From SVTX01 sp964629615 (GTDB lineage Bacteria; Bacillota; Clostridia; Oscillospirales; CAG-272): DNA of 25,184 nt. The stretch's first letter is position 1. Every line of letters starts with the position of its first letter. The notes under the pieces are model-generated. The model was not told the DNA's origin. It was given only the letters and a program-made list of their open reading frames with translations, and ran no database searches. This document shows positions 7,729 through 16,000 of this stretch, one piece after another. The stretch spans positions 1 through 25,184 of the forward strand of contig CAZVUD010000026.1 of NCBI GenBank assembly GCA_964629615.1, read 5' to 3'. A program made the translations under genes and the position numbers.

Positions 7729-7760
7729 ATAACCATTATCTAAAAGGAGGAGATATTTTT

Positions 7761-8609
7761 ATGACAATAGGTATCGCAGGGCTCGGACTTATAGGCGGCT
7801 CTTGTGCCAAGGCATACAGAGAATACGCTATCGACAGCTTACAGGAGATATGCATATACGGATATGACATAAACGCATCAGTCATGGATGAAGCGACAAG
7901 CTCAAATGTGATAAACGCAAAACTTGATGAAAGCAATATTTGTATGTGCGACCTGATCCTGGTTGCACTGTATCCAAATGAAGCCATAGAATACATATCA
8001 TATATCGCCCCCTATGTGAGCAAAAATACTATAGTGATGGATCTGTGCGGAACCAAGCGCGATATATGCCAAAGGGCGTGGGAGATAGCCGACAGATACG
8101 GATTTACATTTATAGGCGGACATCCCATGGCAGGCACGCACAACTCGGGATACAGATACGCGCGCGCCAGCCTCTTTCACGGTGCGCCCATGGTGATAGT
8201 GCCGCGCGATCCCGACGATCCCATAGCATCAAGGGTGAAAGAACTGTTACGCCCCCTCGGATTCGGGCGCTACAGTATCACAACAGCAAATGATCACGAC
8301 AGACTGATAGCCTTTACCTCACAGCTGGCACATGTAGTATCAAACGCCTATGTCAAAAGCCCCACCGCGCGCGAGCACAAGGGATTTTCGGCAGGAAGCT
8401 ACAAGGATCTGACAAGAGTTGCATGGCTGAATGAAGGCATGTGGACTGAGCTTTTCTTTGAAAACAAGGAACCGCTCATATTTGAGATAGACAGGATGAT
8501 AGATTCCCTGCAGGAATACAGTAACGCCCTCAAATGTGACGACAGAGATAAAATGAAAGAGCTTTTGCGCGACGGACGCATAGCAAAAGAAGAGATAGAT
8601 AACAGATAA
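7761..8609 (+). CDS. tyrA: Prephenate dehydrogenase
   Basis: It oxidises and decarboxylates prephenate to 4-hydroxyphenylpyruvate with NAD(P), the committed step to tyrosine. The 282-residue protein opens with the dinucleotide-binding motif GLGLIGGS (7-14). It then shows GGHPMAGTHNSGY around residues 119-131 and SQLAHVVSNAY further on, as in this family. There is no chorismate mutase domain and no C-terminal ACT domain, so feedback control by Tyr binding is not evident in the protein. An upstream in-frame ATG at 7719 falls in the attenuator terminator; the ATG at 7761 has AAGGAGG at good spacing and is correct. It is the first gene of the operon, and pheA follows after 15 bases. Confidence 0.95.
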   Translation: MTIGIAGLGLIGGSCAKAYREYAIDSLQEICIYGYDINASVMDEATSSNVINAKLDESNICMCDLILVALYPNEAIEYISYIAPYVSKNTIVMDLCGTKRDICQRAWEIADRYGFTFIGGHPMAGTHNSGYRYARASLFHGAPMVIVPRDPDDPIASRVKELLRPLGFGRYSITTANDHDRLIAFTSQLAHVVSNAYVKSPTAREHKGFSAGSYKDLTRVAWLNEGMWTELFFENKEPLIFEIDRMIDSLQEYSNALKCDDRDKMKELLRDGRIAKEEIDNR

Positions 8610-8624
8610 GATCGGAGAAATGAT

Positions 8625-9782
8625 ATGGACGACAAAAAGCTTGAGCTTGAAGACATACGCAAAGAGATAAACGAGATAGACGCAGATATCATCGCACTTT
8701 TCAAAAAAAGAATGCATGCGGCAGGCTGTGTGGCGGAATATAAAAAAGATCACGGATATCCCGTGTACGATGCCGCAAGAGAGCGCAAGCTTCTGGCAAA
8801 GATATGCGAGATGTCGGGCGAGGAACTTGAAAACTACGCGCTCAATCTGTACGGCACGATGCTGGATGTATCAAGATCCTATCAGCACAAGTTGATATCC
8901 CCAAATTCCGAGCTGTACAGCTCCATAGAAAAGGCGCTTGACTCTACAGACAAGCTGTTTCCTTGCCGCGCAAATGTTGCATGTCAGGGCGTTGAAGGCG
9001 CTTACAGCCAAATAGCCGCAGTCAAGCTCTTCGACCTTCCGCAGATAAAATATTACAAGAGCTTTGACAGCGTGTTTACTGCCATAGAGAGCGGCGAATG
9101 CAGATATGGCGTATTACCGATAGAAAACAGCACGGCAGGCTCTGTAAAAAAGGTATACGAGCTTATGCTGCGCCATGACTTCCACATAGTAAGATCCATG
9201 AGGCTTAAGATAGACCACAATCTGCTTGTAAAGCCCGGAGTAAAGATGTGCAAGATAAACGAGATAATATCTCACGAGCAAGCCATAAATCAGTGCGCAG
9301 GCTTTCTTGCATCCATGCCCGGTGTCAAGGTCACTATAGTTGAAAATACAGCTGTTGCCGCAAGAATGGTATCCGAAAGCGACAGATCCGACCTTGCAGC
9401 CATATCTTCACGCTCATGCGCCGAGATATACGGGCTTGACTGCATAGCCTCCTCCATTCAGGACATGGGCAACAACTATACAAGATTTATTTGCATCGCC
9501 AAAAACATGGAAATATATCCCGGCGCGGACAAAATGACCCTCATGGTAGTAACGCGAAATCGCCCGGGTGAGCTTTACAGAGTGCTTTCCTGCTTCAATG
9601 TGCTCGGTATCGACATGACAAAGCTCGAATCCTGCCCGATACCCGACCGAGATTTTGAATTCATGTTCTACTTTGATTTCACAGTGTCCGTGTATTCGCC
9701 AAAGCTAAAAGAGCTTTTGTGTGAGCTTGAGGCGCGAGGTGAAAGATTCAAGCTTCTCGGAGCCTATACCGAAATGATCTGA
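8625..9782 (+). CDS. pheA: Bifunctional chorismate mutase / prephenate dehydratase (P-protein)
   Basis: It converts chorismate to prephenate and then to phenylpyruvate for phenylalanine. The N-terminal AroQ-type mutase (1-90) keeps Arg12, Arg29, Lys40, Asp49, Arg52 and Glu53, which match the E. coli active-site series with an offset of one. The dehydratase domain (about 113-295) shows GVEGAYSQ (122-129), LPIENSTAG (164-172) and the catalytic TRF (286-288). The C-terminal ACT domain (about 304-380) has PGELY and ESCP in place of the usual GALV and ESRP-type motifs, so Phe feedback is likely but the pocket is slightly altered. At 385 residues it matches the E. coli P-protein. Because TyrA here lacks a mutase, this protein supplies prephenate to both branches. 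Confidence 0.95.
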   Translation: MDDKKLELEDIRKEINEIDADIIALFKKRMHAAGCVAEYKKDHGYPVYDAARERKLLAKICEMSGEELENYALNLYGTMLDVSRSYQHKLISPNSELYSSIEKALDSTDKLFPCRANVACQGVEGAYSQIAAVKLFDLPQIKYYKSFDSVFTAIESGECRYGVLPIENSTAGSVKKVYELMLRHDFHIVRSMRLKIDHNLLVKPGVKMCKINEIISHEQAINQCAGFLASMPGVKVTIVENTAVAARMVSESDRSDLAAISSRSCAEIYGLDCIASSIQDMGNNYTRFICIAKNMEIYPGADKMTLMVVTRNRPGELYRVLSCFNVLGIDMTKLESCPIPDRDFEFMFYFDFTVSVYSPKLKELLCELEARGERFKLLGAYTEMI

Positions 9783-9805
9783 CGCAAGTCAAAAGGGGTA
9801 CTTTT

Positions 9806-10612
9806 ATGAATTACAACTGTATCGAATTTGCTGTTCTTTGCGCAATACATAAAAAAGCAACATCTCAAAGTGAGATATTAGCATCCGCATTTGCGCAGTT
9901 TTACAGCGTTCCGTCGTTTGAGCTGTGCGATCTCTGCTTTCAGCATATAATAGACGGAGATTTTGCAGAATACAAATGCGGATGCATATATCCTACGGAA
10001 AAATGCAAAAAGCTCTTCTCAAAAAAGAGCCTGTTTGAATCCAAGGAAAGCAGGATCTCAAAGGCTGAGGATGAGTTTATGAGCCTTGAGTTAAGTAAAG
10101 GCTCAGGTGAAAATTACCTGTCACGCAATGAATATGAAAAAGCAAAGGCTATGATAGAAGAAAGCCTTACATCCATGGCACCTGTATGCTTTGACGCCGA
10201 AGGCGGCAGCATAATATTCAATTCAAGCCAAGGCATGTGTGATGAAGATGACAGCGACATCGCGCATACCGAGGATGTATTTTCCCTTTCTTATGCCGAA
10301 AACCCCGAGCTCCCGAGCCTGTTACTTGAGATATCCGACGCTATGCTCTCCCCTTCCAAATGCAGAAAGATATGCGTTAAAAAGGACGGTGCAAATCATG
10401 TCCTCTCATTTTCATACGAGGAGAACAGCATAAAGATATCCCTCTGCAGGATACTGTACAATTCCAAGCTCTTCTGGGGCAAGCGCGATTCCAGACTTGA
10501 CTATGCGCAGACCGGAGATGAGATACTCAAATATCACACAGATAATAACAAGCTGTACATGAGCGCAGTTCTCCTTTATACGGAATGCCTGTGCAGAGGG
10601 GAGATATCATGA
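9806..10612 (+). CDS. Unknown protein encoded inside the aro operon
   Basis: I do not recognise this 268-residue protein. It starts 23 bases after pheA with an AAAAGGGG ribosome binding site, and its TGA overlaps the aroE-aroK start in an ATGA junction, so it is translated as part of the operon. There is no signal peptide or membrane segment. The first 75 residues look helical and end in YPTEKCKKLF, which recalls the wing and end of small winged-helix domains. This part is rich in Cys (Cys41, Cys44, Cys58, Cys60, Cys67), so metal binding is possible. The middle is acidic and variable-looking; the C-terminal third is strand-rich. A regulator or scaffold for aromatic synthesis is a guess based only on position. 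Confidence 0.85.
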   Translation: MNYNCIEFAVLCAIHKKATSQSEILASAFAQFYSVPSFELCDLCFQHIIDGDFAEYKCGCIYPTEKCKKLFSKKSLFESKESRISKAEDEFMSLELSKGSGENYLSRNEYEKAKAMIEESLTSMAPVCFDAEGGSIIFNSSQGMCDEDDSDIAHTEDVFSLSYAENPELPSLLLEISDAMLSPSKCRKICVKKDGANHVLSFSYEENSIKISLCRILYNSKLFWGKRDSRLDYAQTGDEILKYHTDNNKLYMSAVLLYTECLCRGEIS

Positions 10613-11859
10613 TAGAAAATGTAAAGGATATGAAATGCGGACTTATAGGCAAAAAGCTGTCCCACAGCTTCTCGCCCATGATACATTCATATCTTGCAGA
10701 TTACTCCTATTCCTTTTTTGAGCTTGAGGAGCATGAGCTTGAAGCCTTTGTCACGTCAGACAGCTTTGACTGTGCAAACGTAACGATACCGTATAAAATA
10801 AAGGTCATGCAATATCTCGATCATATATCGGAAGAGGCAAAAAGGATAGGCTCTGTAAACACGATAGTCAGACGAAACGGAAAGCTTTTCGGCTACAACA
10901 CGGATCATTACGGCTTTTGTTACATGCTGAAAGCCGCAAATATAGATGTAAAGGACAAAAATGTGCTGATACTCGGCAATGGAGGCTCGTCCCTGACAGC
11001 GCGCGCCGCGTGCGGTGATCTGCACGCAAAAAGAATAGACTGTGTATCAAGATCAGGGGAACTGAACTATGAAAATGTATACGAAGCCCGTCAGGACACC
11101 GAGATCATAATAAACTGCACTCCTGTCGGAATGTATCCAAACAACGGAGAGCGCCTGATAGATCTGTCGCGCTTTAAGCATCTCACAGGTGTGGCAGACA
11201 TAATATTTAATCCTTCAAAAACAAGGCTTTTGCTTGACGCCGAGGCTATGGGGATCAGATGCACAAACGGACTTTCCATGCTTTGCGCGCAGGCAAAGAG
11301 GGCTTGCGAGATATTTTGCGATGGCAAGATATGCGACAGCGAGATAGAACGAATATGCAATATAATAAGCCGTGAAACCAAAAACATAGTTCTGATAGGT
11401 ATGCCCGGATCGGGAAAAAGCACTGTCGGACGGATACTTGCAGATAAGCTGGGCAGAAGATTTATCGACACGGACGAAGAGATAGAAAAGGCTGTTGGAA
11501 TGTCTATTCCAAAGATATTTGATCTGTACGGCGAAGAGGGATTCAGAAAATTTGAGCATGAAGCTACAATAGCCGTGACAAAGCAGAGCGGCGCTGTGAT
11601 AGCAACGGGCGGCGGCATAATAAAAAGGAAAGACAATACAGATGCATTAAGGCAAAACTCAACTGTCGTATTTATCCGCCGCGACATAAATGCTCTTTCT
11701 TGCGACGGCAGACCGCTGTCAAAAAAAGACAAAATGCAAGAAATGTACGCAGAGCGAGCTCCCCTTTATATTGGCGCGTGCGACATCGCGCTTGATAATG
11801 ACGATACGCCCAATACTTGCGCAAAGCGCATAATAGACGAAATATATTCACATAAATAA
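10609..11859 (+). CDS. Shikimate dehydrogenase-shikimate kinase fusion (AroE-AroK)
   Basis: One 416-residue chain covers two consecutive steps: 3-dehydroshikimate to shikimate (NADPH), then shikimate to shikimate-3-phosphate (ATP). The AroE part (1 to about 250) has LSHSFSP (17-23), NVTIPYK with catalytic Lys63, GYNTD with Asp99, a nucleotide loop GNGGSS (123-128) and NCTPVGM. The usual loop is GAGGAA/GAGGAS, so the second residue is changed. The AroK part (about 258-416) has Walker A GMPGSGKST (264-272), IDTD, the GGG of ATGGG (334-336), GRPL and ERAPLY. Both halves look intact. The start at 10609 has AGGGGAG and gives an ATGA overlap with the preceding gene; an in-frame ATG 24 bases upstream is less well placed. 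aroB follows after 11 bases. Confidence 0.93.
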   Translation: MIENVKDMKCGLIGKKLSHSFSPMIHSYLADYSYSFFELEEHELEAFVTSDSFDCANVTIPYKIKVMQYLDHISEEAKRIGSVNTIVRRNGKLFGYNTDHYGFCYMLKAANIDVKDKNVLILGNGGSSLTARAACGDLHAKRIDCVSRSGELNYENVYEARQDTEIIINCTPVGMYPNNGERLIDLSRFKHLTGVADIIFNPSKTRLLLDAEAMGIRCTNGLSMLCAQAKRACEIFCDGKICDSEIERICNIISRETKNIVLIGMPGSGKSTVGRILADKLGRRFIDTDEEIEKAVGMSIPKIFDLYGEEGFRKFEHEATIAVTKQSGAVIATGGGIIKRKDNTDALRQNSTVVFIRRDINALSCDGRPLSKKDKMQEMYAERAPLYIGACDIALDNDDTPNTCAKRIIDEIYSHK

Positions 11860-11870
11860 AGGAGATATTT

Positions 11871-12929
11871 ATGAAGAAGGTCACTGTTTCCGCCTCACTG
11901 ACTTACGATATATTGATAGAGCGAGGTATAATATCAAGCTGTGCAAAATACATGCTTTGCGCAGATATCTCTCCCTGCCGCGCCGCGATACTCACCGATG
12001 ACACGGTAGACAAGCTTTACTCCGACACAGTGACATCCTCGCTGGAGGATGCAGGATTTGAGGTAGTGAAATTTGTTATACCGCACGGAGAGGCATCCAA
12101 ATGTGCCGACAATTTCATAAGATTTCTGAATTTTCTGTCCGAAAATCAGCTGACCCGTCAAGATGTCTTGATAGCCTTGGGCGGCGGAGTTGTTGGCGAT
12201 CTTTGCGGATTTTGCGCATCCTGCTATTTGCGCGGTGTCAGATTTATACAGATACCCACCACCCTGCTTGCCATGGTAGACTCATCGGTAGGGGGAAAGA
12301 CCGCGATAGACCTTGACGCAGGAAAAAATCTTGCAGGAGCGTTTTATCAGCCTTCCCTTGTTCTTATAGACCCAAATACCCTCTCCACGCTCCCGAGCGA
12401 CATTTTCAGCGACGGATGTGCAGAGGTCATCAAATACGGCATCATAAACGACAGAGAGCTTTTTGATATGTTAAAGCTCGGCATCAGGGACAGGATAGAA
12501 TGTGTGATAGAACGATGCGTTAAAAACAAGCGCGACATAGTTGACCTTGACGAGAGAGATCTCGGAGCGCGGCAATTGCTTAACCTCGGGCACACGGTGG
12601 CTCACGGTATAGAAAAGCTATCCTCCTTTACGGTGTCGCACGGATCTGCCGTTGCGATAGGAACGGCATTCATATCCAGAATAAGTATGAATATGGGTCT
12701 CATGCCCAAAGAGGATCTTGAAGAGATCATAAATCTGCTCAGATCAAACTCCCTTCCCGTTGAATGTGAGTACAGCGCACACGACCTTTCAAATATCGCC
12801 ATGTCGGACAAGAAGCGAAAGGGCGGATTTATTGATCTTGTAATGCCGTATGCCATAGGAGATTCAAGGCTCTATCGAGTAGAGTGCGACAGTATTGAAG
12901 AAATATTTTCAATGGGGTACGAAAAATGA
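11871..12929 (+). CDS. aroB: 3-dehydroquinate synthase
   Basis: It cyclises DAHP to 3-dehydroquinate, using bound NAD and a divalent metal (usually zinc or cobalt). The 352-residue length is normal. It has GGGVVGD (104-110) for NAD binding, the PTTLLAMVDSSVGGKTAID block, KNLAGAFYQP, and metal ligands Glu185 (AEVIKYG), His241 (NLGHTVAHGIE) and His257 (SHGSAVAIG). The start has GGAG nearby. Its stop overlaps the aroA start by four bases (ATGA), so the two are probably translationally coupled. Confidence 0.96.
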   Translation: MKKVTVSASLTYDILIERGIISSCAKYMLCADISPCRAAILTDDTVDKLYSDTVTSSLEDAGFEVVKFVIPHGEASKCADNFIRFLNFLSENQLTRQDVLIALGGGVVGDLCGFCASCYLRGVRFIQIPTTLLAMVDSSVGGKTAIDLDAGKNLAGAFYQPSLVLIDPNTLSTLPSDIFSDGCAEVIKYGIINDRELFDMLKLGIRDRIECVIERCVKNKRDIVDLDERDLGARQLLNLGHTVAHGIEKLSSFTVSHGSAVAIGTAFISRISMNMGLMPKEDLEEIINLLRSNSLPVECEYSAHDLSNIAMSDKKRKGGFIDLVMPYAIGDSRLYRVECDSIEEIFSMGYEK

Positions 12930-14179
12930 CAGAAATATTTAACTGCCCGAGGCTGTCTGGTCAAGTGCCTGCGATATCCTCAAAATCCGAGGCTCACCGC
13001 GCACTCATCTGCGCCGCCCTGTCAGACAAGCCGTCAGACATTACATGCACCGATACAAACAACGACATACTCGCGACCGTATCCTGTCTCAATTCGCTGG
13101 GAGCTGACATATCTTATAAAAACGGCGTATTTCACATAGAGCCCATATATGAGCCCGTGGCGGATGCAAGGCTTGATTGCGGCGAATCGGGATCTACATT
13201 GCGATTCATGCTCCCAATAGTTGCCGCTCTCGGCGTACATGCAAGCATATACATGTCAGGCAGGCTCCCACAGCGTCCGCTCTCACCTCTCTATGAGCTT
13301 TTGTCAGACAATGGAGCAAGGCTCTCAAAGCAAGGCTCTGTTCCGCTTGAGGTATCCGGAAGATTTGTCGGCGGCGACTGCACTATAGCGGCGAACATAT
13401 CTTCTCAGTTTATAAGCGGTCTGCTTTTTGCACTTCCGCTCTGCAACACTTTATCCACGATAACTCTTACAGACAAGATAGAATCAGAGGACTATATAAG
13501 CATGACGCTTGACGCACAAAGAAGGTTTTCTGTAGACATAAAGCAAGATGGGGCAAAATTTATAATAGATGCAGGTCAAAGATATTCGCCTAAAGGCAAT
13601 GTATGCATAGGCGGAGATTGGTCAAATGCCGCATTTTTTCTTTGCGCAGGTGCGCTAAGCGAGAACGGCGTATGCGTAAGCGGACTTGATCTTTCTTCAC
13701 ATCAGGGCGATAAACGGATACTTGATGTATTAAAGAGCATGGGCGCTGATATTACAGCCAAAAATGACAGCGTGACCGTAAAGAGAGGAGAATTGAAAGG
13801 GATAGAGCTTGATGCATCAAACATCCCCGATCTCGTTCCCATAATAGCCACGGTAGCCTCGGTATCGCGCGGCAAGAGCGTGATATATAACGCAGGCAGA
13901 CTGAGGCTCAAGGAGAGCGACAGGATAGAGAGCGTGTGCAATATGCTGTCCTCTCTCGGATCTGACATTACTCCCACAGATGACGGCATGGTCATATACG
14001 GCAAGGAAAGTCTTGCAGGCGGCAGAGTTGACTCCTGCTCCGACCACAGAATAGCCATGAGCGCCGCCATTGCCTCAACGGTGTGCAAAAACGCCGTAGT
14101 GATAGACAATTTTGAGGCTGTAAACAAATCATATCCGGATTTTAAAAAGCATTTTTTATCATTAGTTCAGAATATATGA
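12926..14179 (+). CDS. aroA: 3-phosphoshikimate 1-carboxyvinyltransferase (EPSP synthase)
   Basis: It transfers enolpyruvyl from PEP to shikimate-3-phosphate. The 417-residue chain shows the N-terminal SKSEAHR (Lys20, Ser21, Arg25), the PEP-loop CGESGSTLRF (85-94), GRLPQRPLSPL (112-122), SSQFISGLLFALP, LKESDRIE and the C-terminal SCSDHRIAM. The PEP loop is GESGSTLRF rather than the GNAGTAMRP form of enterobacterial enzymes; the effect on inhibitor sensitivity cannot be judged here. It lies between aroB (4-base overlap) and aroC (13-base gap). Confidence 0.95.
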   Translation: MTEIFNCPRLSGQVPAISSKSEAHRALICAALSDKPSDITCTDTNNDILATVSCLNSLGADISYKNGVFHIEPIYEPVADARLDCGESGSTLRFMLPIVAALGVHASIYMSGRLPQRPLSPLYELLSDNGARLSKQGSVPLEVSGRFVGGDCTIAANISSQFISGLLFALPLCNTLSTITLTDKIESEDYISMTLDAQRRFSVDIKQDGAKFIIDAGQRYSPKGNVCIGGDWSNAAFFLCAGALSENGVCVSGLDLSSHQGDKRILDVLKSMGADITAKNDSVTVKRGELKGIELDASNIPDLVPIIATVASVSRGKSVIYNAGRLRLKESDRIESVCNMLSSLGSDITPTDDGMVIYGKESLAGGRVDSCSDHRIAMSAAIASTVCKNAVVIDNFEAVNKSYPDFKKHFLSLVQNI

Positions 14180-14192
14180 AAGGACTTGTACC

Positions 14193-15284
14193 ATGTCCAC
14201 TACATACGGAAAAAATCTAAAGCTTACCATATACGGCGGTTCGCACGACGACAAGATAGGCATGCGACTTGAGGGAATACCGAAAGGTCACGCCATAGAT
14301 ACAGAGCGCCTGCTTAAGCTCATGAAAAGGCGCGCTCCGGGAAACCGTGCATATTCTACCAAGAGAAAGGAATCGGATATTCCCGTATTCATATCGGGAA
14401 TAGATGAAAGCATCACAAACGGCGACGTTATAGAAGCTGTTATATACAACAAGGATCAGCATTCCGCCGATTACAGTGCCCTTAAGGACATTCCTCGTCC
14501 GTCACATGCCGATTATGCGGCGATAATGAAATACGGAAACAGCGTAGATCTGCGCGGCGGAGGACATTTTTCGGGCAGACTGACTGCCATGATGTGCGTA
14601 GCAGGAGGCATATGCCTGCAGCTTCTTGAAAAGCGCGGAATACGCATAGCATCGCACATATATTCTATCAAGGATGTTTATGACAAAGCCTTTGACCCGA
14701 TATCTCCCGGGCATCAGATGGATGCGCTCCGAGAAAAGGAATTCCCCGTAATAGACGACCGTGCAGGAGAGGACATGCAAAACGTCATAGAGAAAGCCCG
14801 CATGGCAGGCGACTCTGTCGGCGGCATTGTTGAAACATGCATATGCGGTGCTTCGGCAGGTCTTGGTGAGCATATGTTCATGGGGATAGAGGGCAGGATA
14901 TCCGAAATAGTATTCGGCATCCCTGCCGTTAAGGGCATTGAATTCGGGCTTGGATTCGGCTCGTCTGCAATATACGGCTCGGAAAACAACGACCCATTTT
15001 ACACAGACGGAAAGGCAGTATACACAAAGACCAACAACTGCGGAGGTATACTCGGAGGAATGAGTGACGGCATGCCCATAATATTCCGCGCCGCCATGAA
15101 GCCCACGCCATCCATAGCAATAGAGCAGGACAGCGTTTCCCTCTCCAAAATGCAAAACGTAAAGCTCACCGTTCACGGCAGGCACGACCCTTGCGTCGTT
15201 CCGCGCGCAGTTCCCGTATTTGAGGCTTGCGCGGCGCTTGCTATAACTGATATTTTACTTGATGATAGGGAGGATATTTTATGA
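14193..15284 (+). CDS. aroC: Chorismate synthase
   Basis: It eliminates phosphate from EPSP to give chorismate, using reduced FMN. The 363 residues start MSTTYG as usual. The second and third family signatures are intact: GGHFSGRLTAMMCVAGG and GRHDPCVVPRAVPVFEA, and TNNCGGILGGMSDGMPI is also present. The first signature, normally GESHG, reads GGSHD; the catalytic His is kept but the Glu and the following Gly are replaced. The ribosome binding site AAAGGACTT lies before the ATG. Its TGA overlaps the aroQ start by four bases. Confidence 0.94.
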   Translation: MSTTYGKNLKLTIYGGSHDDKIGMRLEGIPKGHAIDTERLLKLMKRRAPGNRAYSTKRKESDIPVFISGIDESITNGDVIEAVIYNKDQHSADYSALKDIPRPSHADYAAIMKYGNSVDLRGGGHFSGRLTAMMCVAGGICLQLLEKRGIRIASHIYSIKDVYDKAFDPISPGHQMDALREKEFPVIDDRAGEDMQNVIEKARMAGDSVGGIVETCICGASAGLGEHMFMGIEGRISEIVFGIPAVKGIEFGLGFGSSAIYGSENNDPFYTDGKAVYTKTNNCGGILGGMSDGMPIIFRAAMKPTPSIAIEQDSVSLSKMQNVKLTVHGRHDPCVVPRAVPVFEACAALAITDILLDDREDIL

Positions 15285-15712
15285 AGCTTCTCATTATAAA
15301 CGGACCCAATTTAAATATGCTCGGCATAAGAGAGCCGCATCTGTACGGCTCGGAGGGATACGGCGCACTTTGCGACACGGTAGACAAGGCATGCCAAAAA
15401 TGCGGCGCAGAATATGAGATATACCAATCCAATCACGAGGGATGCATCGTTGACAAGATACAGGAGGCATACGGTAAATTTGACGGCATTGTCATAAATC
15501 CTGCGGCATATACGCACACATCTGTTGCCATTCTTGATGCATTAAAGGCGGTCTCAATACCGACTGTAGAGGTGCATATATCGGATATTTCAAAGCGCGA
15601 GCCCTTCCGCCAAATGTCATATGTATCATATGCGGCAATAAAGACATTTGCAGGCTTTGGGCTTGACGGGTACAGACTTGCAATAGAATATATTTCCTCT
15701 TATCTTGCTTAA
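15281..15712 (+). CDS. aroQ: Type II 3-dehydroquinate dehydratase
   Basis: It dehydrates 3-dehydroquinate to 3-dehydroshikimate. The 143-residue protein has the compact flavodoxin-like type II form, not the Schiff-base type I form. Motifs seen are NGPNLNMLG, LYGS with the catalytic Tyr on the mobile loop, SNHEG, NPAAYTHTSVA and VEVHISD with the catalytic His. It is the last gene of the operon; a hairpin follows 15 bases after its stop. In pathway order the enzyme acts between AroB and AroE. Confidence 0.96.
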   Translation: MKLLIINGPNLNMLGIREPHLYGSEGYGALCDTVDKACQKCGAEYEIYQSNHEGCIVDKIQEAYGKFDGIVINPAAYTHTSVAILDALKAVSIPTVEVHISDISKREPFRQMSYVSYAAIKTFAGFGLDGYRLAIEYISSYLA

Positions 15713-15727
15713 AAAAGCTACATGGGG

Positions 15728-15766
15728 ATCATTCTCCGAGCCCTTGAAAAAAGCTCGGAGAATGAT
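15728..15766 (+). terminator. Terminator hairpin of the aro operon
   Basis: ATCATTCTCCGAGC (15728-15741) and GCTCGGAGAATGAT (15753-15766) form a perfect 14-bp stem with an 11-base A-rich loop. No U-run follows, so it may end transcription weakly or protect the mRNA 3' end. The stretch 15767-15862 is AT-rich and holds nothing else that I can see. Confidence 0.7.
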
Positions 15767-15875
15767 ATGTGACGATATTTGGGGCATTTTGAATAATGCT
15801 GTTGCGGCAGAGTAATAATAATTGCAGAAAAATAAAAATATTTTTCGCAAAATTCAATATTTTTCAAAAAAAGTA

Positions 15876-15904
15876 TTGACAAATCAGTTATAATCTGCTA
15901 TAAT
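15876..15904 (+). promoter_or_regulatory. tRNA-Gln promoter
   Basis: Perfect TTGACA (15876-15881), a 17-base spacer and perfect TATAAT (15899-15904), starting 50 bases before the tRNA. The -35 region and its A-tract are nearly identical to those of the aro operon promoter. Confidence 0.92.
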
Positions 15905-15925
15905 AATCGGGTGATTAAGAAACAT

Positions 15926-16000
15926 TGCGGTGTCGCCAAGCGGTAAGGCAACGGACTCTGACTCCGTCATTCCCTAAGTTCGAATCTTAGCACCGCAGCC
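15926..16000 (+). tRNA. tRNA-Gln (anticodon CUG), 3' end at assembly gap
   Basis: A full cloverleaf can be drawn: acceptor TGCGGTG with CACCGCA, D-arm GCC/GGC, anticodon arm ACGGA/TCCGT with loop CTCTGAC giving anticodon CUG (reads CAG), T-arm CTAAG/CTTAG with loop TTCGAAT, and discriminator G at 15998. The mature body is 15926-15998. The next two bases are CC and then the N-run begins, so an encoded CCA end is likely but its last base is hidden. Confidence 0.95.

Noticed and set aside
7533..7760. T-box riboswitch ahead of tyrA
   Set aside because: No AGGGTGGTACCGCG-type antiterminator sequence or specifier-loop layout is present; the short Phe/Tyr-rich frame explains the leader better.
11091..11732. 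213-codon antisense frame within aroE-aroK
   Set aside because: Low-complexity Ser/Leu/Ile-rich translation, opposite to well-supported enzyme domains; a coding shadow.
14502..15185. 227-codon antisense frame within aroC
   Set aside because: Opposes an intact chorismate synthase gene and has no family features; a coding shadow.
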